Positions 50,177 to 58,791 are shown, counted from the first letter of the stretch. The stretch is DNA of 64,000 nucleotides from an uncultured Capnocytophaga sp. (GCF_937936315.1 NZ_CALGWU010000002.1:1-64000); one strand, 5' to 3'. Notes: a model not told the origin generated them from the letters alone. Numbers and translations are program-made.

Positions 50177-50845
50177 TTACTTGGTAGCTTTAGCTTTTAC
50201 TACTAACTTTACATCATCATTGATGAATTTATCTTTCAAATCATCAAACACTGATTTAGAACCGTAGTTTACTCCAAAATCTACACGATTGATTTTGAAG
50301 GGTTGAGAAACGATGCTCACTTCGTTATCGGTAATAGTAACAGTAGCAGGGAAAGACACTTCTTTAGTTTTACCTTTGATAGTAAGGTCGCCAGTAAGGT
50401 TTTTACCATCAAATTTTTTGAATACGAAAGAAGCTGTAGGGAAATCTTTCACATTGAAGAAGTGGTCTACCTTTTCAGGATCAGTACCTTTAAGGTGAGC
50501 TTCGAGGTCTTCTTTACCTTTGCCAGTTTGAAGGTCAAGCACTGTAATGGTATTCATATCCAATACAAATTCGGCTTTGGTAATAGCACCATTCTCTACA
50601 TTTACACCACCTTTAGTAACATTTACAGTACCATTGTGTTTTCCTGCAGGTTTACTACCTACCCATTCTACTACTGAAGTAGGATTAACTGAGTAAGCAA
50701 AAGCAGGAGCTTGAACAGCTTCAGGAGCTGTAGCTTGCTCGGTAGTAGGGGTAGTTGTTTCAGCATTTTGCTGAGTGTTTGTGTTATTGCAACTCACAAG
50801 TGCAACGCTCGCTATAACAGCTAAGCTCAAAATGATTTTTTTCAT
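50177..50845 (-). CDS. YceI-family lipoprotein
   Basis: 222 aa. A lipobox puts lipid on Cys19, followed by a Thr/Pro/Ala-rich linker and a YceI beta-barrel domain from about residue 48 (SVVEWVGSKPAGKHNGTV) to the end (NRVDFGVNYG...DDVKLVVKA). YceI proteins bind isoprenoid or other amphiphilic molecules in the periplasm. It has a consensus promoter and a terminator, thus is a single-gene transcript between the ribosomal operon and the CNNM gene. Confidence 0.92.
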   Translation of the reverse strand: MKKIILSLAVIASVALVSCNNTNTQQNAETTTPTTEQATAPEAVQAPAFAYSVNPTSVVEWVGSKPAGKHNGTVNVTKGGVNVENGAITKAEFVLDMNTITVLDLQTGKGKEDLEAHLKGTDPEKVDHFFNVKDFPTASFVFKKFDGKNLTGDLTIKGKTKEVSFPATVTITDNEVSIVSQPFKINRVDFGVNYGSKSVFDDLKDKFINDDVKLVVKAKATK

Positions 50846-50877
50846 TAGTGATTTTCATTTTTAAGTTATTAATTGGG

Positions 50878-50909
50878 CAAAAGTAAGAAATATATCTTAG
50901 TTTGCCAAA
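50878..50909 (-). promoter_or_regulatory. Promoter of the YceI gene
   Basis: Minus strand: TTTG (50906-50909), 20 nt, TACTTTTG (50878-50885), about 33 nt before the ATG. Confidence 0.7.
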
Positions 50910-50924
50910 TTTATTTACAAAATG

Positions 50925-50953
50925 AAAGAGGCTTGCTTTGTGCAAACCTCTTT
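50925..50953 (-). terminator. Terminator of the ribosomal protein operon
   Basis: Arms 50925-50936 and 50942-50953 (AAAGAGGCTTGC and GCAAACCTCTTT) form a 12-bp stem with one mismatch and a 5-nt loop, 27 nt after the rplQ stop. Confidence 0.65.
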
Positions 50954-50979
50954 GTATTTATAAATCTAAGTAACCGTGA

Positions 50980-51468
50980 TTATTCAGCTGCTTCAGCTTT
51001 AGCTTCAGATTTTACTTCAGCTTTAACCTCTGCTTTTACTTCTTCAGTTGCTTTTTTTCTACCACGACGAGTAGTTTTCTTTTTAGCTGTTTTAGCTACG
51101 TTGTAAGTAGTGTTGTAGTCTACAAACTCAATCATAGCCATTTCGGCGTTATCGCCTAAACGATTTCCCAATTTGATGATACGAGTATATCCACCTGGGC
51201 GGTCGCCTACTTTCACTGCTACTCCTTTGAAGAGTTCGGTTACAGCGTATTTGTTGCGCAATTTACTAAAAGTGATACGACGATTGTGAGTAGTATCTTC
51301 TTTAGATTTAGTTACCAATGGCTCTACAAAAAGTTTGAGAGCTTTTGCTTTTGCCAAGGTAGTATTGATGCGTTTATGCTCGATAAGAGAGCAAGCCATA
51401 TTGGCGAGCATTGAATTTCTATGAGCAGATTTTCTTCCTAAATTATTAATTTTATTTCCGTGTCTCAT
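50980..51468 (-). CDS. rplQ: 50S ribosomal protein L17
   Basis: 162 aa. The first ~120 residues are standard L17 (MRHGNKINNLGRKSAHRN, SLIEHKRINTTLAKAKAL, IKLGNRLGDNAEMAMIEF). A C-terminal extension of about 40 residues, rich in Ala, Glu, Lys and Arg (KAEVKAEVKSEAKAEAAE), is typical of the phylum. L17 binds at the exit-tunnel region of the large subunit. It is the last gene of the operon and is followed by a terminator. Confidence 0.97.
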   Translation of the reverse strand: MRHGNKINNLGRKSAHRNSMLANMACSLIEHKRINTTLAKAKALKLFVEPLVTKSKEDTTHNRRITFSKLRNKYAVTELFKGVAVKVGDRPGGYTRIIKLGNRLGDNAEMAMIEFVDYNTTYNVAKTAKKKTTRRGRKKATEEVKAEVKAEVKSEAKAEAAE

Positions 51469-51499
51469 TTTTCCTTAGTTAAAATATCGCAAGAGCGAG

Positions 51500-52492
51500 T
51501 TAATCTTTATCCAATTTATACTTTGAGGTATCCATACCGAACACCAAACCTTTGTTAACTACTAATTCGTCGAGCTCGATGAGAGATTTTTTACCGAAGT
51601 TTCTAAATTTCATCAAATCGGCTTTGTTGAATGATACTAAGTCGCCTAATGTTTCTACTTCAGCGGCTTTCAAGCAGTTGAGAGCGCGCACTGAAAGGTC
51701 CATATCTACCAATTTAGTTTTGAGTAACTGACGCATGTGCAATGATTCTTCATCGTAAGCATCGGTTTGAGCTACTTCATCGGCTTCGAGAGTAATTCTC
51801 TCATCGGAGAATAGCATAAAGTGGTGGATAAGTGTTTTAGCGGCTTCAGTAAGTGCTTGTTTAGGGTGTATGGAACCGTCGGTTTTAATTTCGAAGACTA
51901 ATTTTTCATAGTCAGTTTTTTGTTCAACACGATAATTTTCAACGGCGTATTTCACGTTTTTGATAGGAGTAAAGATTGAATCGGTAGCAATCACTCCAAT
52001 AGCGGCGTTTGGTTTTGCGTTTTCTTCGGCAGATACGTAACCGCGTCCTTTTTCAATGGTAATTTCCATTGTGAAGGCTGCTGAAGTTTCCATATTGCAA
52101 ATTACCAAATCAGGGTTTAGCACTTGAAAACCTGAAAGAGTTTTTTGAAAATCACCGGCAGTCAATTGTTTTTTACCAGAAACAGTAATGGTAGCTGTTT
52201 CATCTTCTACGTCTTCCACTTGGCGTTTGAAGCGAACTTGTTTCAAGTTGAGAATGATTTCGGTTACGTCTTCTCTCACGCCTGGTATAGTAGAAAATTC
52301 GTGGTCTACTTTATCAAATTTCACAGAGGTAATAGCGAACCCTTCGAGGGAAGAGAGCATAACTCTGCGCAATGCGTTACCTATAGTTAAACCATATCCT
52401 GGTTCCAAAGGGCGAAATTCAAATCGCCCTTCGAAATCAGATGATTCAATCATTATAACTTTATCTGGTTTTTGAAAGTTAAATAATGCCAT
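51500..52492 (-). CDS. rpoA: RNA polymerase alpha subunit
   Basis: 330 aa. The N-terminal dimerisation domain (about 1-230, FEFRPLEPGYGLTIGNALRRVMLSSLEG near 26-53) and the C-terminal DNA- and regulator-binding domain (about 250-320, KFRNFGKKSLIELDEL) are joined by a linker. It sits in the alpha operon between rpsD and rplQ. It forms the scaffold of RNA polymerase with beta and beta'. Confidence 0.98.
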   Translation of the reverse strand: MALFNFQKPDKVIMIESSDFEGRFEFRPLEPGYGLTIGNALRRVMLSSLEGFAITSVKFDKVDHEFSTIPGVREDVTEIILNLKQVRFKRQVEDVEDETATITVSGKKQLTAGDFQKTLSGFQVLNPDLVICNMETSAAFTMEITIEKGRGYVSAEENAKPNAAIGVIATDSIFTPIKNVKYAVENYRVEQKTDYEKLVFEIKTDGSIHPKQALTEAAKTLIHHFMLFSDERITLEADEVAQTDAYDEESLHMRQLLKTKLVDMDLSVRALNCLKAAEVETLGDLVSFNKADLMKFRNFGKKSLIELDELVVNKGLVFGMDTSKYKLDKD

Positions 52493-52518
52493 ATTTTGAC
52501 TGCTGTCTTTTTTATTTA

Positions 52519-53124
52519 TTATTTAGAGTACAACTCTACGATTAACTGTTCTTTAATATTTTCAGGAATCTGAATACGTTGAGGTACAGCTACGAAAGTA
52601 CCTTCTAATTTTTCAGGGTTCCAAGTGATCCATTCGTATACGGTGCTGTGAGCAGCCAATGAATTTTCGATCACGCTTAAAGATTTTGATTTTTCGCGAA
52701 CGCCTACTACATCACCTGGTTTAAGGGAGTAAGATGGAATATTTACGATATTTCCATTTATAGTGATGTGACGGTGAGATACCAATTGACGGGCTGCGCT
52801 ACGAGTAGGAGCGATACCCATACGGTATACTACGTTGTCCAAACGAGATTCGCAAAGTTGAAGAAGCACCTCACCGGTAATACTTTTACTTCTTTTTGCT
52901 TTTTCATATAGATTATGGAATTGTTTTTCTAAAATACCATAAGTATATTTAGCTTTTTGTTTTTCATGTAGCTGGATGGCATATTCAGAGCGTTTTGCTC
53001 TACGGCGTGCCAAACCGTGTTGTCCGGGAGGATAGTTTTTTCTTTCAAAAGATTTATCATCTCCGAAGATAGCTTCACCAAATTTACGAGCTATTTTAGT
53101 TTTTGGTCCTGTATATCTTGCCAT
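52519..53124 (-). CDS. rpsD: 30S ribosomal protein S4
   Basis: 201 aa. Starts MARYTGPKTKIARKFGEAIFG, the usual start, so ATG 53122-53124 is chosen; an open frame of 20 codons upstream of it, with an in-frame ATG, is not conserved. The S4 RNA-binding domain is at ~90-155 (ESRLDNVVYRMGIAPTRSAARQLVSHRHI). S4 is a primary 16S rRNA binder, known to control translation of alpha operon genes in other bacteria. Confidence 0.97.
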   Translation of the reverse strand: MARYTGPKTKIARKFGEAIFGDDKSFERKNYPPGQHGLARRRAKRSEYAIQLHEKQKAKYTYGILEKQFHNLYEKAKRSKSITGEVLLQLCESRLDNVVYRMGIAPTRSAARQLVSHRHITINGNIVNIPSYSLKPGDVVGVREKSKSLSVIENSLAAHSTVYEWITWNPEKLEGTFVAVPQRIQIPENIKEQLIVELYSK

Positions 53125-53208
53125 TTTAAATTGTTTAAATGAAAGGTAGTTATGAATTAAGGCATTCCTTCGATAACAACTCACCTTTCTTACTTGTTAG
53201 TATTGAAA

Positions 53209-53610
53209 TTAGACTCTACGTTTTTTAGGAGGGCGGCATCCGTTGTGAGGTAGTGGAGTAACGTCGATGATTTCGGTTACTTCTATACCTGCGTTATGGA
53301 TGGTGCGGATAGCAGATTCTCTACCGTTACCTGGTCCTTTTACGTATACTTTTACTTTTTTAAGACCTGCGTCGAAAGCTACTTTTGCTGCATCTTCTGC
53401 TGCTACTTGGGCTGCATAAGGAGTATTTTTCTTAGAACCTCTAAAGCCCATTTTACCTGCTGACGACCAAGCAATTACATCTCCTTTTTTGTTGGTAAGA
53501 GAAATGATAACGTTGTTGAAAGTAGCTGAAACGTGAGCTTCGCCTACGGACTCAACGACTACTTTTCTCTTTTTAGAGACTTTTGCATTTTTTGCATTTT
53601 GTTTTGCCAT
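53209..53610 (-). CDS. rpsK: 30S ribosomal protein S11
   Basis: 133 aa. The conserved HVSATFNNVIISLTNKKGD near residue 26 and GNGRESAIRT, then a Pro/Arg-rich end (PHNGCRPPKKRRV), are all present. S11 shapes the platform of the small subunit and contacts the mRNA exit site. Gene order rpsM-rpsK-rpsD is standard. Confidence 0.98.
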   Translation of the reverse strand: MAKQNAKNAKVSKKRKVVVESVGEAHVSATFNNVIISLTNKKGDVIAWSSAGKMGFRGSKKNTPYAAQVAAEDAAKVAFDAGLKKVKVYVKGPGNGRESAIRTIHNAGIEVTEIIDVTPLPHNGCRPPKKRRV

Positions 53611-53623
53611 ACTCTACTACTTA

Positions 53624-53998
53624 TTATTTAGTTGCTTTTTTCTTGTTCGCAACAGTTTTTCTTTTACCTTTTCTTGTACGAGAATTGTTTTTAGTTTTTT
53701 GTCCGCGCAAAGGTAATCCGTTACGGTGGCGGATACCGCGGTAGCAACCGATGTCCATCAAACGTTTGATGTTTAATTGGATTTCGGAGCGCAATTCTCC
53801 TTCAATTTTATAAGACGCAACAATTTCGCGAATGCGGCTGATTTCGTCATCATTCCATTCGTTTACTTTTGTGTCTTCGTTTACTTGAGCTCTACTTAAG
53901 ATTTCTTTAGCTCTACTTTTTCCAATACCAAAAATGTAGGTTAAACCAATAACCCCTCTTTTGTTTTTTGGTAAGTCAATACCTGCAATTCGTGCCAT
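53624..53998 (-). CDS. rpsM: 30S ribosomal protein S13
   Basis: 124 aa. RIAGIDLPKNKRGVIGLTYIFGIG near the start and RHRNGLPLRGQKTKNNSRTRKG near the end are standard S13. The protein contacts P-site tRNA and the L5 and L31 bridges. It overlaps nothing and lies 2 nt after the rpmJ stop. Confidence 0.98.
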   Translation of the reverse strand: MARIAGIDLPKNKRGVIGLTYIFGIGKSRAKEILSRAQVNEDTKVNEWNDDEISRIREIVASYKIEGELRSEIQLNIKRLMDIGCYRGIRHRNGLPLRGQKTKNNSRTRKGKRKTVANKKKATK

Positions 53999-54000
53999 AA

Positions 54001-54117
54001 TTATCCTTGTCGTTGTTTAAATTTAGGATTTTTCTTGTTAATTACGTACAATCGTCCTTTCCTGCGCACAATGATGCACTCGGAACTTCTTTTTTTAATT
54101 GATGCTCTAACTTTCAT
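54001..54117 (-). CDS. rpmJ: 50S ribosomal protein L36
   Basis: 38 aa, MKVRASIKKRSSECII at the start and NKKNPKFKQRQG at the end; stop at 54001-54003. The zinc-ribbon Cys and His residues of the zinc-binding form are mostly gone (only one Cys remains), so it is the C- (zinc-independent) type common in Bacteroidota. It follows a leader with a promoter. Confidence 0.97.
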   Translation of the reverse strand: MKVRASIKKRSSECIIVRRKGRLYVINKKNPKFKQRQG

Positions 54118-54145
54118 TTCGTTTTGTTTATATCAATAGAGTGCG

Positions 54146-54153
54146 CAAAACTA
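54146..54153 (-). promoter_or_regulatory. Internal promoter before rpmJ
   Basis: On the minus strand TAGTTTTG is followed by GCGCAC and lies 29 nt before the rpmJ ATG. A matching -33 TTTG is not found, so it may be weak or use another element. It would permit separate expression of rpmJ-rpsM-rpsK-rpsD-rpoA-rplQ. Confidence 0.45.
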
Positions 54154-54309
54154 CAATTTTTTTTTGTAATAGCCACATTTTTAGCGCACAAAAATTTAAT
54201 TTTGTGTTTAGCTCACTCGTTTTTAAGCGTAAAATTCACATTCAACAGCTTGAATATAAATATTTTACACTAAAAATATCACAAATAAAAAATTCTTATT
54301 TTATGATTG

Positions 54310-54357
54310 TAATTTCTCACAGATACAACTAAAAATTGCTATATCTGTGAGAAATTA
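54310..54357 (-). repeat. 16-bp perfect inverted repeat between infA and rpmJ
   Basis: AATTTCTCACAGATA with flanking T, and its exact complement, form a 16-bp stem with a 16-nt loop. It lies in the transcribed spacer (276 nt) between infA and rpmJ, without a T-run, so it is likely an RNA hairpin for processing, partial termination or stability. Confidence 0.65.
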
Positions 54358-54393
54358 TCAACCAAGATATTGGAAGAATTCTCTTAATTAAAA

Positions 54394-54609
54394 CTAGTAA
54401 CGGTAGGTGATTCGAGCTTTACTTAGGTCGTAAGGACTCATTTCGAGTTTTACTTTATCACCTGGGAGTAGCTTGATGTAGTGCATACGCATTTTTCCTG
54501 AGATGTGTGCGATTACTACGTGACCATTATCTAACTCCACTCTGAACATTGCATTAGATAGTGCTTCTACAATGGTTCCGTCTTGTTCTATTGCTGCTTG
54601 TTTAGCCAT
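54394..54609 (-). CDS. infA: Translation initiation factor IF-1
   Basis: 71 aa, one S1-like OB domain (MAKQAAIEQDGTIVEALSN, then HISGKMRMHYIKLLPGDKVKLEMSPYDL). It helps IF-2 and IF-3 at the A site of the 30S subunit. Starts 9 nt after secY. Confidence 0.97.
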   Translation of the reverse strand: MAKQAAIEQDGTIVEALSNAMFRVELDNGHVVIAHISGKMRMHYIKLLPGDKVKLEMSPYDLSKARITYRY

Positions 54610-54618
54610 ATATTTTAA

Positions 54619-55962
54619 TTAAGATACTTTTCTGTTTTTACCTGTTTTCATCAAACCATCATAATGGCGATTGAGCAGATATGAATTTACTTGTTGCATA
54701 GTATCAATAGCAACCCCTACTAAGATGAGTAGTGATGTACCACCGTAGAACAATGCCCATTGGTCTTGCATTCCGATGATTTTGAGCAGAGAAGGGAATA
54801 TTGCTACCAAGGCTATAAATATAGATCCTGGGAGAGTGATGAGCGACATAATTTTATCTAAATAGTCGCCTGTTTCTTTACCTGGGCGTATGCCTGGGAT
54901 GAAACCTCCGCTGCGTTTTAGGTCATCGGCCATTTTGTTTGTAGGCACTGTGATTGCAGTATAGAAATACGTGAATAGTATAATCATAGCTGCAAATAGT
55001 AGGTTGTACCAAAATCCGAAGACGTTTGAGAAGGCTGCTTGAACGCTTTTTGCAAATTCTGATTGTGATAATCCGGCTACAGTGGCTGGGATAAACATCA
55101 AGGCTTGTGCGAAGATGATAGGCATTACCCCTGCAGCGTTGAGTTTTAAAGGAATGTATTGGCGGGCTCCGAAGATGTTTCTCTCGTTAGCGGTTCCGCC
55201 TTCGGCTGTTCTGCGTGCATATTGTACTGGGATTTGACGTACTGCTTTGATTAGATAGATACAAAGCAGGATGATTACGAACCAGAGGATAATCTCGATA
55301 AGAATCAATAGGGGACCTCCGTTACCAGTAAGGCGAGAGGCAGTTTCAGACAAGAATGCGCGAGGCAAGCGGGCGATGATACCTACCATAATAAGGAGGG
55401 AGATACCATTACCTATTCCTTTATCGGTGATTTTCTCACCTAACCACATTGCGAAAATAGTTCCTGTTACTAAGATAAGCACTGCTGGAACAATAAAATT
55501 GAGTCCCTTACCTAAAAGGAAGGCAGAATCAGGGACTCCTAATCTATTGATACCGTATAAGTATACGGGTGCTTGAACAATACATATTGCAATAGTAAGC
55601 CATCGAGTGATTTGGTTTATCTTTCTTCGCCCACTTTCACCTTCTTTTTGTAGTTTTTGGAGATAAGGGATAGCGATTCCCATCAACTGAACTACGATAG
55701 AAGCCGAGATGTAGGGCATAATCCCTAGTGCGAATACTGAGGCGTTAGAGAAAGCGCCCCCTGTAAAGGCATTGAGGATGTCGAGCAATCCGCCGCCTGA
55801 TGTTTTCGTTGCTAACTCGTGGAGTTGAGCGGAGTCGATACCAGGGAGGACGATGTGAGCTCCAAAGCGATAAACTAACAAAATTCCGAGAGTTAAAATG
55901 ATTCTATTTTTTAACTCTTCAATTTTCCAAATGTTGGTCAGGTTCTCGATAAACTTCTTCAT
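54619..55962 (-). CDS. secY: Preprotein translocase subunit SecY
   Basis: 447 aa, ten helices. The SecY motif GIMPYISASIVVQLM near 81 and KGIGNGISLLIMVGI near 185 are present. The central channel of the Sec translocon. In spc operon order, between rplO and infA. Confidence 0.98.
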   Translation of the reverse strand: MKKFIENLTNIWKIEELKNRIILTLGILLVYRFGAHIVLPGIDSAQLHELATKTSGGGLLDILNAFTGGAFSNASVFALGIMPYISASIVVQLMGIAIPYLQKLQKEGESGRRKINQITRWLTIAICIVQAPVYLYGINRLGVPDSAFLLGKGLNFIVPAVLILVTGTIFAMWLGEKITDKGIGNGISLLIMVGIIARLPRAFLSETASRLTGNGGPLLILIEIILWFVIILLCIYLIKAVRQIPVQYARRTAEGGTANERNIFGARQYIPLKLNAAGVMPIIFAQALMFIPATVAGLSQSEFAKSVQAAFSNVFGFWYNLLFAAMIILFTYFYTAITVPTNKMADDLKRSGGFIPGIRPGKETGDYLDKIMSLITLPGSIFIALVAIFPSLLKIIGMQDQWALFYGGTSLLILVGVAIDTMQQVNSYLLNRHYDGLMKTGKNRKVS

Positions 55963-55972
55963 AAATTGAATA

Positions 55973-56425
55973 TTACAAGGTTACAGCTTCACCACCAGCA
56001 GCTTCGATAGCAGCTTTAGCACTTGCTGTAAACTTATGAACAGATATTTTTAGCTTAGATTTTAGTTCTCCACCACCTAGTATTTTCACCAAGTCGGTTT
56101 TTTTAACGAGGTGTAGTTGAACTAAGGTTTCAAGGTCTACTTTATCGGTAATTTTACCATTATCAACGAGTTCTTGTAGTCTACCCAAGTTGATACCTAC
56201 GTATTCTTTACGGTTAAAGTTTTTGAAACCGAATTTTGGTACGCGTCTTTGGAGGGGCATTTGTCCACCTTCGAAGCCAATCTTATTAGAAAAGCCTGAA
56301 CGAGATTTAGCTCCTTTGTGACCACGGGTAGCGGTTCCACCTTTACCGGAACCTTGACCGCGGCCTACGCGCTTCCCTTCTCTGTGAATTGAACCCTGTG
56401 CGGGTTGTAAATTACTCAAGTTCAT
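55973..56425 (-). CDS. rplO: 50S ribosomal protein L15
   Basis: 150 aa. Gly/Arg-rich N-terminus (RVGRGQGSGKGGTATRGHKGAKSR) and the C-terminal globular part with L18e-like fold. Interior 50S protein. Standard spc position. Confidence 0.97.
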   Translation of the reverse strand: MNLSNLQPAQGSIHREGKRVGRGQGSGKGGTATRGHKGAKSRSGFSNKIGFEGGQMPLQRRVPKFGFKNFNRKEYVGINLGRLQELVDNGKITDKVDLETLVQLHLVKKTDLVKILGGGELKSKLKISVHKFTASAKAAIEAAGGEAVTL

Positions 56426-56442
56426 AACTTTGTATAAAAATA

Positions 56443-56625
56443 TTATTTAACTTCTTCTACAGAAATTAAGTGTTTTACCTTATTTATCATACCAAGGATA
56501 CTTGGTGTAGCTTCGTGTTCCACGGTTCTACCGATTTTGGTAAGTCCTAAAGCCTCGAGGGTAAGTTTTTGGTCTTTTGGACGTTTGATGCTACTTTTAA
56601 TTTGTGTTACTCTAAGTTTTGCCAT
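56443..56625 (-). CDS. rpmD: 50S ribosomal protein L30
   Basis: 60 aa: LRVTQIKSSIKRPKDQKLTL, then KIGRTVEHEATPSILGMINKV. Small ferredoxin-like ribosomal protein. It lies between rpsE and rplO. Confidence 0.97.
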   Translation of the reverse strand: MAKLRVTQIKSSIKRPKDQKLTLEALGLTKIGRTVEHEATPSILGMINKVKHLISVEEVK

Positions 56626-56636
56626 TGCTATAAAAA

Positions 56637-57161
56637 TTAACCTTTAAACAATTTTTCTAAAGAGATGCCACGTTGAGCAGCAACAGTTTTAGCGCTACGC
56701 AACTGCAATAAAGCATCGAAAGTAGCTTTTACCACGTTGTGAGGGTTAGAAGAACCTTGAGATTTAGAAAGTACGTTGTGGATACCTACGGATTCCAATA
56801 CGGCACGTACAGTACCCCCTGCGATTACTCCAGTACCTTCGGTAGCTGGTTGTAAGAAAACACGAGCACCGCCGTATTTTCCTTTTTGTTCGTGGGGCAA
56901 GGTAGTACCGTTAAGAGGGATGCGTACTAAGTTTTTCTTAGCGTCTTCTACTGCTTTAGCAATAGCTTCAGAAACCTCTTTAGATTTTCCTAAACCGTGA
57001 CCAACCACGCCGTTTTCGTCGCCTACTACAACGATAGCAGAGAAACCGAAAGCGCGACCACCTTTAGTTACTTTAGTAACACGTTGTACTCCTACCAAAC
57101 GGTCTTTCAATTCCAAACCACTTGGTTTTACATATTCTACATTTTTATATTTCTGATACAT
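56637..57161 (-). CDS. rpsE: 30S ribosomal protein S5
   Basis: 174 aa. LKDRLVGVQRVTKVTKGG near 17 is the S5 RNA-binding start and GVVGHGLGKSKEVSEAI follows. S5 sits near the mRNA entry and affects decoding accuracy. The spectinomycin-loop residues were not analysed in detail. Confidence 0.98.
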   Translation of the reverse strand: MYQKYKNVEYVKPSGLELKDRLVGVQRVTKVTKGGRAFGFSAIVVVGDENGVVGHGLGKSKEVSEAIAKAVEDAKKNLVRIPLNGTTLPHEQKGKYGGARVFLQPATEGTGVIAGGTVRAVLESVGIHNVLSKSQGSSNPHNVVKATFDALLQLRSAKTVAAQRGISLEKLFKG

Positions 57162-57166
57162 AGTTA

Positions 57167-57523
57167 TTAGAATTTAAGTCCGCCTTCTCTAGCACCGTCG
57201 GCTAATGATTTTACACGTCCGTGGTAAAGGTATCCTCCGCGATCGAAGGATACTTTTTCGATACCTTGTTTCAAAGCTTTTTCAGCAATAGCTTTACCGA
57301 CCAATGCTGCTTTTTCAGTTTTAGTACCTTTGGCGGCACTAATTTCTTTATCACGTGAAGATGCAGCCAACAGAGTAGTTCCTTTAGTGTCGTCTATGAT
57401 TTGTACATAGATTTCGTTATTACTTCTGAAAACAGCCAAACGAGGTTGTTCAGCAGTACCTTTTACTACTTTTCTGATTCTGCTTTTAATACGTTGTCTT
57501 CTTTCTATTCTTGATAATGCCAT
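57167..57523 (-). CDS. rplR: 50S ribosomal protein L18
   Basis: 118 aa, RIERRQRIKSRIRKVV at the start, PRLAVFRSNNEIYVQIIDD at 28-46, and SFDRGGYLYHGRVKSLADGAREGGL at the end. Binds 5S rRNA. Standard position between rplF and rpsE. Confidence 0.98.
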   Translation of the reverse strand: MALSRIERRQRIKSRIRKVVKGTAEQPRLAVFRSNNEIYVQIIDDTKGTTLLAASSRDKEISAAKGTKTEKAALVGKAIAEKALKQGIEKVSFDRGGYLYHGRVKSLADGAREGGLKF

Positions 57524-57534
57524 TGTTCTAACTA

Positions 57535-58077
57535 TTAAGCTGATTTACCTGCTTTTCTTCTCAACACTTCGCCTACAAATTTAACGCCTTTACCTTTGTA
57601 AGGTTCAGGTTTGCGGAAGCTACGGATTTTAGCCGCTACTTGACCGAGTAGTTGTTTGTCGTGAGAAGTTAATTTAATGATAGGGTTTTTACCTTTCTCG
57701 TTGATTGTCTCAAGTTTAATTTCGCTTGGCAATTCGAGAATGATATTGTGAGAGAAACCGAGGGCTAAGTCTAGCTTTTGTCCTTGGTTAGCTGCACGGT
57801 ATCCAACCCCTACTAACTCTAATTCTTTAGTGAAACCTTCAGAGACACCTACGACCATATTGTGTACTAATGCACGGTATAATCCGTGTTTAGCGTTTTG
57901 GTCTTTGGTAGTATCTGTAGTTTCAAACACTAAATGTCCATCTTCTTGCTTTACAGCAATGTCTTTAACCTCTTGGGTTAATTCGCCTAATTTCCCCTTT
58001 ACGGTTACTACGTTATCTTTGATGGTAACGGTAACTCCTGCGGGAATATTGATGGGTGCTTTACCTATTCTTGACAT
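57535..58077 (-). CDS. rplF: 50S ribosomal protein L6
   Basis: 180 aa, MSRIGKAPINIPAGVTVTI at the start, and the signature EPYKGKGVKFVGEVLRRKAGK near the end. Two L6 alpha/beta domains. Near the factor-binding site of the large subunit. Confidence 0.98.
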   Translation of the reverse strand: MSRIGKAPINIPAGVTVTIKDNVVTVKGKLGELTQEVKDIAVKQEDGHLVFETTDTTKDQNAKHGLYRALVHNMVVGVSEGFTKELELVGVGYRAANQGQKLDLALGFSHNIILELPSEIKLETINEKGKNPIIKLTSHDKQLLGQVAAKIRSFRKPEPYKGKGVKFVGEVLRRKAGKSA

Positions 58078-58098
58078 TGTTTATTGTCTTTTTATTGA

Positions 58099-58497
58099 TT
58101 AGTAAACGTAACAAATTACCTCTCCACCGATATTGAGTTCTCTAGCTTTTTTACCTGTCATCACGCCTTGTGATGTAGAGATAATAGCGATACCCAATCC
58201 GTTTAATACTCGAGGTAGGTTATCAGCTCCAGCGTACTTTCTCAGACCTGGTCGGCTGGCTCTTTCAATATGCCTAATAACGGGCTCTTTGGTCACTTTG
58301 TCGTATTTCAAAGCTATTTTGATGGTACCTTGTACGGTAGAGTCATCAAATTTATAGCTAAGGATGAAACCTTGGTCGAAAAGGATTTTAGTAATTTCCT
58401 TTTTGAGTTTAGATGCAGGGATTTCTACGACTCTATGACCTGCGCTATTCGCATTTCTAATTCTTGTTAAATAATCTGCGATAGGATCTGTATACAT
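58099..58497 (-). CDS. rpsH: 30S ribosomal protein S8
   Basis: 132 aa, MYTDPIADYLTRIRNANSAG at the start and IISTSQGVMTGKKARELNIGG near the end. Central-domain 16S rRNA binder, and a translational repressor of the spc operon in E. coli; whether this occurs here is unknown. Confidence 0.98.
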   Translation of the reverse strand: MYTDPIADYLTRIRNANSAGHRVVEIPASKLKKEITKILFDQGFILSYKFDDSTVQGTIKIALKYDKVTKEPVIRHIERASRPGLRKYAGADNLPRVLNGLGIAIISTSQGVMTGKKARELNIGGEVICYVY

Positions 58498-58517
58498 AAT
58501 TTTGTCCTTTTAAATTA

Positions 58518-58787
58518 TTACCAACTTGCTTTTTTTACACCAGGAATTAATCCTTTGTTTGCCATTTCGCGGAATAACACACGTGAAATTCCAAAAGTGC
58601 GCATATACCCTTTAGGGCGACCAGTAAGTTTGCAACGGTTGTGCAGACGCACTGGAGAAGCATTTTTAGGGATTAGCTGAAGTGCTTCATAATCACCAGC
58701 TTCTTTTAGAGCTTTGCGTTTAGCAGCGTATTTAGCTACTAACTTTTGACGTTTCACCTCGCGGGCTTTCATTGATTCTTTAGCCAT
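58518..58787 (-). CDS. rpsN: 30S ribosomal protein S14 (zinc-free type)
   Basis: 89 aa, MAKESMKAREVKRQKLVAKY at the start; RCKLTGRPKGYMRTFGISR near 51. Lacks the CxxC zinc pair, so it is the C- type of 89-101 aa. It binds the head of the 30S subunit. Confidence 0.97.
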   Translation of the reverse strand: MAKESMKAREVKRQKLVAKYAAKRKALKEAGDYEALQLIPKNASPVRLHNRCKLTGRPKGYMRTFGISRVLFREMANKGLIPGVKKASW

Positions 58788-58791
58788 ATAC

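Noticed and set aside
53125..53184. 20-codon extension of rpsD
   Set aside because: S4 starts MARYTGPK in all known cases, so the extension is taken as leader.
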